NCBI GenBank assembly: GCA_951213105.1
Contig: OX578138.1
Coordinates: 96,501,114-96,565,113 of the forward strand
Source: Amaurobius ferox
Taxonomy: Eukaryota; Arthropoda; Arachnida; Araneae; Amaurobiidae
Reading direction: 5' to 3'
DNA length: 64,000 nt
The number at the start of each line of letters is the position of its first letter. The stretch's first letter is position 1. Position numbers and translations under genes: made by a program. The notes under the pieces are model-generated. The model was given only the letters and a program-made list of their open reading frames with translations, made no database searches and was not told the DNA's origin. Shown here in pieces: positions 56,770 through 64,000 of this stretch.

Positions 56770-57835
56770 GTATTTGCTTTTTATTTTTTAATATCATTCA
56801 TAATAAAAGTATAATATTTTTTTTGAAAAGAAAAGTTTGATAATGTATTTTTAACTTCAACTATAAACTGAACATTCCAGGTTTAAAAAGCATCTAATGG
56901 ATAAGAATATTCAATTGCAGTTTTATAAATAAATTTATCAATGTCTAAGATAATATTGCTGATAATACTATTTAAGTTGTTGCAAAGAAAATATTATTGA
57001 TAGTACTATTTAAAATGCTGCAATTAGAAATTCGGAATTTATTACCATAAATCATAAGGATTCTTAAAACTTATTTTCTATTGTATTTAAATTATCAGTA
57101 ATATCATGTCCATAATGTGGATATTTTTAATATATTAATAACAGCTCTGAATTACAATTACAGTAATTACCTTTAGGCTTATCTGGGAATGATTTAGAGA
57201 CATCATTATAGTTAAGTATATTACGACCTACTGATACATTATATTTTAAAGGCCTTACAAATATTCACGTTTTTAATTGTAACTTAGAAATAATACTGTC
57301 GTCATAGGTAATTAAGATTGATATTATTGATAGATGGTGTGGTTAAAGTTAATAACACAATAATGCTAATAGTTAACATAATTAGTATCTTTGTTGTCTA
57401 GAAATTTAAGTGCCATAGCTAACATATACTAGAGAATGCTAAAACAAAAATATGAAAAAGAAGTTAATTTTAATAGTAATAAATGTACTCGTACTATACA
57501 CAATGTTTTAATGTTTTTTAATACGAAATATTCATTTTAATAATTTGTCAAATAAAGTTAATGCTAAAATTATGTTGAAGATCTATTAATAGTTACTTGT
57601 AATTCTAGCAACCTACCGACGGTTTATTTTTACCACTTTTGAATCTTTTACTTTTATTTTTGCATGAATAACATGGAAATAAATAATTATAGATAAGAAG
57701 ATTATTAGATGACTGTCATATATTAAAATTAATTTTGACAGAATTTCCTTATACAAAATTTCATTCAAACCGTAAGGAAAGATTGAGTTATAATACTGCA
57801 TTAAGAAATTATCTTTAATTTGTTTTTACATCAAT
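56770..57835 (-). pseudogene. PLE3, decayed Penelope-like element (N-terminal half)
   Basis: On the minus strand it follows PLE1 with many stops and frameshifts. It starts with DNFLMQYYNSIFPYGLNEIL (about 57808-57749), the nuclease-end motif. Next is LNYNDVSKSF with YCNCNSELLL and PHYGHDITDNLNTIENK (about 57205-57070), matching the CxC region of PLE1. Further on come RILMIYGNKFRIS, then FIYKTAIEYSYPLDAF and SNFSFQKKYY. The spacing between PYGLN and CxC (about 625 bp) agrees with PLE1 (600 bp). The polymerase core was not found downstream. A 248-bp plus frame at 56513 is outside this match. Confidence 0.75.
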
Positions 57836-58756
57836 TTATATTCAACATATTTAAAAAAATGAAATTTTTAAAAGACGTAAAATTTAAACTTTAATTAAAA
57901 TTTAGACTAAAAATATGTATATTCATTCTTGAAAGACATTATGCATGCATTTGTGTCTGTTTAAAGCAGGTATATATCCTAGTCAAAATATTTAATAATC
58001 TTAAAAAATATTGCAGTTAACCCGCTTTCGCATTAAATTAAGGGGACCCAGCATAAAGATTACTATCAAACGTTTGTGCAAACATTTAAAAAAATAATAA
58101 TTTTAATAGTTAAATTAAGATAAATATATTAATATGGATATTTATTATTAAATTTAATTAATTTATGTTCATTTATCATTATACCTATTTAATTTTATTT
58201 AGATTTTTACAATTTTTGTATTTATAAAATTATTATATAAAACCACAGAACCCGGTAATAGGGGGCATTCTAAACCTTATAGATCTCATTTTCAACGCCG
58301 CAACCAACCTATGTGGGCTGACTGATTTCGTGCTTTTTAACGTATTTAGTACGTATAATTGCTCATAACCGCAGTTCCAGCGTTAAAGTCATACGTTAAT
58401 GTTAAAGCCATATCACATAGCTAACTTCAAACTTTAGGAAGATTAATCTCAGACTTCAAGAAGCTGCAACGGCCATGTACTTGTATAGACTATGAAATTT
58501 TTCATTGATTGATTCTAATAAATCATATTGGGAGTTTAAGTCAGACCAGTTCCTGAAAATAAGAAAAATAAATGCCGAAAATAGAAATAGACGTGAAGGT
58601 TTATTAAGAATAACCAAATATCAGATAGGCATGATAATTTATTTGCACTTATTTGATAAAATTTACAATTATTGTATTTTGCAATTTTGATTGTATAGTT
58701 TAAAAATGTATTCAGCTTGAATTTGCTGTCATATTTTAATGTCAAAATTTACATAC
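57836..58756. other. Unassigned stretch
   Basis: This might contain the missing N-terminal nuclease part of PLE3, since it lies directly upstream on the minus strand, but I could not read a GIY-YIG motif in it. The plus frame 58505-58690 shows no recognised domain. Confidence 0.35.
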
Positions 58757-59290
58757 TGTTGTGAGGATTCTATTATTTATTATCATATTATCATTCTATT
58801 CTTATTCTACTTTTCCTGATTTTAATTTATGTCCTAAACTTCTCAACTTTCATTCCGAAGAATCGCATACTCATGTTTGGTCAGATCTATAAGTAGGGCA
58901 GACTTTAGAATTACGTCTCTGCCATTCTGCCGAGTTCGCACGCGTGTGTGTGTGTTCTGATCGTCCATGGAAGGTGGCATCGATTATTATAGCTTACAAT
59001 CTTGTCAGTATATATATATATTATGTCATAGTTTGATCATCATAGGTTCAGATTGAAAGTCAATTTAGTAATAAGTTAAGTTTGAACTTCATTGTAGATT
59101 AGTATGTTTTGGGTAGAAATTGTAATGCACTGTATATAATTTGTATATATATTTGTACTATGTATATATATATATGTGTGTATGTGTGTTTTGACTTCCC
59201 ATCGAAGCTAGCTGTAAATAAAGTTTTTTATTTGTTAAATGTCGTGATTCCTTTGTCGTACTCTAGTCATTAGGTTATTGGAAGTTTAAT
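58757..59290 (+). other. Possible worn LTR or transcript-end region
   Basis: TGTTGTGAGGATTCTATTAT at the start looks like an LTR 5' end. A TATATATATA stretch near 59010 and GCTGTAAATAAAGTTTTTTA at 59211-59230 (polyadenylation signal AATAAA) are in a plausible order for promoter and polyA site. No matching second copy, terminal CA or target duplication was found. Confidence 0.2.
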
Positions 59291-59574
59291 TTAAAGTGAA
59301 GTAAATTGGAATGGTTTATACAAAAGGCATGATCTTAGGTTGAAATAGAACAGTACTTTTTATACTGCAGTATTAGAATTTAATCAGCTAATTAAAGTTA
59401 TCGTGATGAAATTATTAATCTGTATTTACAGTATTATTAGTCATTATTAGTTATTATTTGGGACAGAATTATATTTTGCTTTAAGTCATCTGTAGCGATT
59501 TATGAACATATATATAACCCATGGAAGGTTTGTCCTCCGATTCAGTATTTTTAAAAACATATATTTATGAATTT

Positions 59575-60408
59575 AAAATTCGCAAATTGCTTCGAAAATT
59601 TTAAGAAATGTTCAAATTATCTCATAAAATATATTAAATAATCTGATGTGGGCAACACATGACTTTCCTTATATAATGCAATGAATTTACTACTTTTACA
59701 CTATAAAAAATAGATTATTCTTATAGTAGATACTTATATTCTTTCCAAGATACTGCATTTTCATCAAAGAGTCGTCGTTTTCATTGATTTAGAGTCATTT
59801 GTATCCATTTGGCGAGATTTTCGTTAATTTGATAACATTTTCAAAACTCGCCAAGTTGGCGACATTCCGTCAAAATCGTCGCCAAAATCTCTCCAAGCGT
59901 TATGGACGGAGAAATAAGTTGTTCTTATGACAGATAAATGGCTATTGATATTCAAATACAAAAGTATTACTCAAAGTATATTTTCAAATGAATGGAACGA
60001 GCTTGATCCACAAGAATGATGTTACCCAATTTATCACACGATATTACATATGAAAAGTGATCATATTTCTCAACGGTTAATATATTTTTTTCTATTTATG
60101 GAATTTTTTGAAAAATTTATTTGAAAACCTGCAATATCTCGAGAACGGTTCATTCTAGCGTTCTAAAGTTTATATCAATCGTTTTCTAAGAAAAAATTAC
60201 ATAATAAATGTCTATTTGAGTAACTTTATTAAAGGTTTGGACTTTTTGATTATTTTTTCAAAATTTCGTTCGAAAATTTAGGGGGCTTTTGAACATTTGA
60301 TTGTGTTTAAAAACAATAACCTTCCAGTATTCATGGATTGTGATTTTTGTACCAAATTTCAGTCGAATATCTCCATTCGTGTGTGAGATATTGTATCCAC
60401 AGACTCAT

Positions 60409-60445
<37 letters not shown>

Positions 60446-61411
60446 TCACCTCAAAAAATGTTTGATTCGTGATCAGGGATGCTTGAAACGTACTCTCTCG
60501 TCGAAAACTCGAATTTGAATTTTCGACCCCGTCACAATACTTTTCTATATAAGGAACTACATTATGTATATAAGGAAAGTAAAAATTTCAGCAAAATATG
60601 TTCGGTAGTTTTTTAAATAAAAATTAAAATAATAGTTACACCCTTTATATGAAGAGATCACGTGACTCACTTCAAAATAAAATATGCCATCCACTTTGTG
60701 TCAATATCGTGATTTTTAAAGTTCTTTTTAATTTATATTTAGTGTTGCATCCGTCCTAATACCTTTATTTTTTCTATGCATCTATATACTACGCCAACGC
60801 AATTACAATGATTTGGAGTTTAATTGATCGTCAAACTTTGATCTTTTCTATAACGAAGCCTAACTTTCACGTATGGAGAATGTATAAACACATCAAGCTG
60901 TAAGATGAGTTGTATAAGAATTGCTGGATTTCTCTAACGCAAAATTATGTAGTTTTGGAGTCTCCAATATAGCTGATATGAATGAAACAGTCATTGATTT
61001 TACACAGAGAAGCAGACGATTCTATATTATTACTTTTTCGATGAAGTTTTAAGCATGGAATTAAAGGGTAAAATTACCTCCATGGTTTTACGTTTTTAAG
61101 TAAAATAAATTATTGTAATATTGTGATAATTTTTAAAATATCGCCGATGAATGAAAGGAATGGAAAAAAGTTTATGAATGAAATATTCACTTTTATATAG
61201 AGAGTCAGGCGATTTATATTTCGATGACTTTATTTCAATAAAGTTCATTTGTTTTCGATGAAGTTTCCAAATATAACAAATTATTGTAGTATTGAGATAA
61301 TTTAAAAAGTATCACCGCTGAATGTCTCGCATTTTAGAGATGTTTAATTGAAATCGCATTTCAGTTGGAAAGTGTTTCATAATCAAGGTTTTATGCATGA
61401 TTGATCTTTCT
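59575..61411 (+). mobile_element. HP2 element, 5'-truncated, host of an HP1 insertion
   Basis: It starts inside the element (AAATTCGCAAATTGCTTCG), is split at 59637/60582 by HP1, and continues with GAAGAGATCACGTGACTCAC, GTTTTAAGCATGG and the usual right end CATGATTGATCTTTCTTG (61394-61411). A PLE copy starts at once after it. Confidence 0.75.
59638..60581 (-). mobile_element. HP1 element nested in HP2
   Basis: It runs from ATCTGATGTGGGCAACACAT to TATATAAGGAAAGTA, with (AC)n at 60413-60440. The host reads ...AAAATATATTA|AAAATTTCAGC; other HP2 copies are continuous here through an A run, so no target duplication is seen. The hairpin has a small insertion (GGAACTAC) near 60554. Confidence 0.8.
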
Positions 61412-62286
61412 TGTGTATTTTGAGCAAAACTCATGGTTACTCATGGTGCTCAGGCCAGTTATTGCAGAACTTAAGAAGCAGGGATCTTATTTTATTAAAA
61501 ATAGTTTTGAAGCTATTAATAAATTAAAGAGCATACCGCATAATGTGGTGTATAAGAGTTTTGATTTTAGCGATCTTTACAATAACATTGATATAAATTA
61601 TTTGCTTAACATAGTGATAGAATTATACTATACACATAAATTGCATTTATTGATGTCGCTGACTAGGTATACAGCATTGGTGAGACTGGTACTTTTCGAG
61701 ACAGTACTATACAACGGTATAGGCTATTACAAGCAGATTAATAGTATCCCAATGGGGGGAAGTTGTTCTTCGGTTCTTGCAGACATCTATCTCGATAAGT
61801 ATGAAACAGGTACCCATATATTAAATGAAATGGTCTACATGAGATACGTCGATGATGTGATTTTGTGTTGTAGTGTTGCAGATTTCAAAATGAAATTTTA
61901 GTTTTTATCCACAAACTTTAAACCTAATAGAAACTCCTAGCAATTCAGATGAAAGTTTAAATTATTTGGACTTATGTATAGTTAAAGACAATAATAAAAC
62001 GTATTTCAGAATTTGTGATAAAAGAAAAATTTTTAAATTTAAAATAAACTTCATTACACCTTGGTCAAGTAATTTACATAAAAATGTTTTTCGTAATATT
62101 ATCATTAACCAATTAACTAGAAATAAACGTTTGAATAGTAGAGAGTATGATCAAAAGCATCACGATACAGAGTTTATAAAAGAAGCTGTAAAACACGGTT
62201 ACCCCATGGGTTTTGTAATTAAAATACTTTCAGAATTCACTGGGTTAACTGTAACTGAATGTAAGGGCAAATATTTAAACAGTTGA
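61412..62286 (+). pseudogene. PLE2 reverse transcriptase, truncated, one frameshift
   Basis: Homology to PLE1 starts at YFEQNS (PLE1 YLEQAN, about residue 446) and runs to the end. Motif A is FDFSDLYNNI, motif B SIPMGGSCSSVLADIYLDKY, motif C RYVDDVI (about 61839-61860). A frameshift near 61895-61905 separates the first part (ending KMKF and a stop at 61899) from FYPQTLNLIETPSNSDESLN and YLDLCIVKD. The rest stays open to a stop at 62284. The first glycine of the usual GIPMGG is serine here. The copy is dead but less decayed than PLE3. Confidence 0.8.
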
Positions 62287-62554
62287 AACATTGTCATTGA
62301 ATAACGACGACTCGCGAGTATTGAGTATGGTTATTTGTGAAGTGGACTACAAGTTGGAGATTTATACATCGGACAGTTTGGTAAGATTTTTGGAATTTGT
62401 TGAGACGGGTTATATCGGAACGTTCATTTGTAGGCACATTGAGTGAATTGCATAGTTTTTTCGTGTGTCATCCAAATTGTGTTTTTGAATTTTTACTGTG
62501 GGTTTTTGCTGTTCGGTAATTGATGGTATTAAGGCCATTCCATGTATAAGTATC

Positions 62555-62626
62555 GGCTTCCGGGAGTGTCGCCATGGCATAAAGCATTGCTTAACCGGAG
62601 AGTGGGGGTCACAACTCCCTCCGGCC
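62555..62626 (+). other. Structured 3' motif, PLE2 first module
   Basis: GGCTTCCGGGAGTGTCGCC, a loop, then CCGGAGAGTGGGGGTCACAA and CTCCCTCCGGCC. The outer stem is GGC/GCC where PLE1 has GGTG/TGCC and the second module GGTA/TACC. The third stem (GGGGG/CTCCC) is kept; the second stem is not clearly conserved and may re-pair as TTCCGG/CCGGAG. Confidence 0.45.
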
Positions 62627-62692
62627 ACTTGTGATACTTTTCGTTTTTCACATTCATATTTTGCTTTTCTGTACTTTGGTATTCTTTTTGGA

Positions 62693-62728
62693 AAATATAT
62701 ATATATATATATACAGCTGATATGTTTC

Positions 62729-62798
<70 letters not shown>

Positions 62799-62818
62799 GC
62801 ATATATATATATATCTGC
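62693..62818. repeat. (TA)n microsatellite, interrupted
   Basis: TA tracts at 62693-62712 and 62731-62797 are separated by CAGCTGATATGTTTCAG, with a short CTGCATATATATATAT at the right end. The frames at 62498-62884 and 62998-62654 cross it and are artefacts. Confidence 0.85.
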
Positions 62819-62933
62819 ATTCTTTCCCTTGCGATCCTGGTCGATTCCTATTTGTTTTCTTTGCACTTTTTCGAGTGTTTTTGATTTGACACATTTACGG
62901 AAGTATGGCTTCTGCATGGCATTGGTACCGTGA

Positions 62934-62995
62934 GTGTTGCCCGGGCATAAAAGCAGTCTTTTAAACGGGAAAGAGGGGTCGCCATCCCCCTCTAC
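62934..62995 (+). other. Structured 3' motif, PLE2 second module
   Basis: GGTACCGTGAGTGTTGCCCG, a loop, CGGGAAAGAGGGG, a loop, CCCCCTCTACC. Stems are GGTA/TACC, CCCG/CGGG and AGAGGGG/CCCCTCT. This is the clearest of the three copies. Confidence 0.55.
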
Positions 62996-63044
62996 CATTT
63001 TATGCCTTGCATTTGGTCATTTCCCCTCTTTTTCATATGAATCT

Positions 63045-63046
<2 letters not shown>

Positions 63047-63077
<31 letters not shown>
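63047..63077. repeat. (TA)n microsatellite at PLE2 3' end
   Basis: A pure TA tract of about 31 bp closes the second 3' module, as at the PLE1 3' junction. Confidence 0.9.
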
Positions 63078-63079
<2 letters not shown>

Positions 63080-64000
63080 GCAACGTTTTTACCGTTGATC
63101 ACTTGAAGAAAATTTTAGTTGTTATAACTATCGCTTTACTGTGCTCTTCAGCAAATAATAAATTTTGAGTATTTCTCTCATTAAAACCTGCAAGTTTTTT
63201 TTTTATTTGTTTAGTAGTTTGGTTCCAATTTGCCTGAACGTGTAGATTTTACTGAAATACGCGTAAATAAATTATTTATACTAATTTACATGAAATTTGC
63301 AAATATTAAATTTTACGATTTTGATCGTATAATTCTTTAACGTTTTAATTCTTACACATTAAAACGTATTAAGCTTCTTCACAAATTATAAATCTTCCTC
63401 AAATTTGCAACCATATGTATGGTATAACTAACTTTATTTGATCCCATATATTTTCAAAATTAGCAAGTTCTTACTGCCAGTGAAATTTATTGCTATTAGG
63501 TGAAAAGAACAACAAGTGCAACACCGACGCACCGATGATAGACTCTGCATAGTGTATTTCGGTATTTGTCAGTTAATCAACGGACACTGACAGATAGGGA
63601 ATAGGTGGGGCTTCTTTATAATTTACACGAATTCTCAGTCAGAAATATGATTTGAAACCTTGGATTTCTAGTATAACGCAGAACTATTTTAATAGAATTA
63701 TTTATTTTGATTAAATAATATTGCGACAGATTATAAATAACTCTTAAGAGATATAACAGTCACTCATTTACGGTTTTTACGATTTTTAATTCCCTTCTCC
63801 GAGGCAGGTGTCATAAACTGGTGGCCCTGAGCGGAGTTTTATATTTCCTGAGACATTTTCCGGATATTTCCTGTGAAATAAGTTCTCGGGCCACATTTTA
63901 TTTTGCTTGAGAACATAAAATTTTGGTGGGGATATCACATAATTTCCTTTAGATTAAAAAATATTTTTCTTACTTTCTTTCTCGCTTTCACGTGACATTC
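63078..64000. other. Unassigned stretch to the window end
   Basis: Nothing is recognised. 63780-63905 is less AT-rich (TCCGAGGCAGGTGTCATAAA, GGTGGCCCTGAGCGGAG), but no frame, tRNA or known repeat was identified. Confidence 0.4.

Larger units (their letters stand above)
61412..63077 (+). mobile_element. PLE2, 5'-truncated Penelope-like element with two 3' modules
   Basis: The coding part (61412-62286) begins in mid-polymerase, directly after an HP2 end. The 3' region holds two related modules, each ending in (TA)n: 62287-62818 and 62819-63077. The second looks like a separate, strongly truncated PLE 3' end inserted into the TA tract of the first. Confidence 0.75.

Noticed and set aside
62498..62998. 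Frames of 128-136 codons with IYIY runs
   Set aside because: They read (TA)n microsatellites, as do those at 9554-10075 and 13480-13863.
1..64000. CRISPR arrays, bacterial operons, riboswitches
   Set aside because: The tandem repeats lack unique equal-length spacers, and all recognised elements are eukaryotic.

Overview
The window is AT-rich, repeat-dense animal nuclear DNA in which I can recognise no intact host gene. The repeat types point to an arthropod, and a spider or other chelicerate is my best guess: 5S/tRNA composite SINEs, Helitrons, Penelope-like retroelements (PLEs), Tc1 and pogo-like transposons, and an R1/I-type LINE remnant. No species-diagnostic gene is present, so the organism call is an inference. 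The only long open reading frame is a PLE reverse transcriptase (12405..10204, minus).

Three hairpin-capped families, which I call HP1, HP2 and HP3, make up much of the sequence. Each has a terminal palindrome of about 30-35 bp. HP1 and HP2 also have a simple repeat just inside it ((TG)n or (CTGT)n) and an inverted copy of the hairpin arm near the other end. They insert without a visible target duplication, into runs of T (A on the other strand). This matches the layout of Helentron-associated elements (HINE/DINE-1 type). HP1 has an older subfamily, HP1b.

Layout: 1-3197 is a minus HP2 copy split by a canonical Helitron (464-2709). 4097-6704 is a nested pair of inverted-repeat elements. 8391-14350 is a PLE locus: HP1b, (TA)n, PLE1, a second 1,355-bp copy of the flank, (TA)n, HP3. 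16298-16945 is a 36-bp minisatellite. 18939-23473 is an HP1b element broken up by four younger HP1 copies. 25197-26568 is a pogo/Tigger-like relic. 27035-27948 is an array of tRNA-derived SINEs. 33234-41966 is a tandem duplication whose two copies later received different insertions, so each copy shows the empty site of the other's insertions. 43312-46065 is HP2 broken by a LINE remnant. 48119-49181 is a Tc1 transposase pseudogene. 55021-56620 is a Helitron-like array of about 300-bp units. 56770-57835 is a decayed PLE (PLE3). 61412-63077 is a 5'-truncated PLE (PLE2) with two 3' modules.

The main points of interest are the PLE copies and the duplicated locus. PLE1 appears to have an endonuclease placed at the N terminus, ends in (TA)n, is flanked by what looks like a 1.36-kb target-site duplication, and shares a structured 3' RNA motif with PLE2. 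The duplicated locus gives pre-insertion sites for a 5S-headed SINE, an HP1 element and a solo-LTR-like insertion. All element boundaries were read by eye and carry an uncertainty of a few bases unless a target duplication or empty site fixes them.
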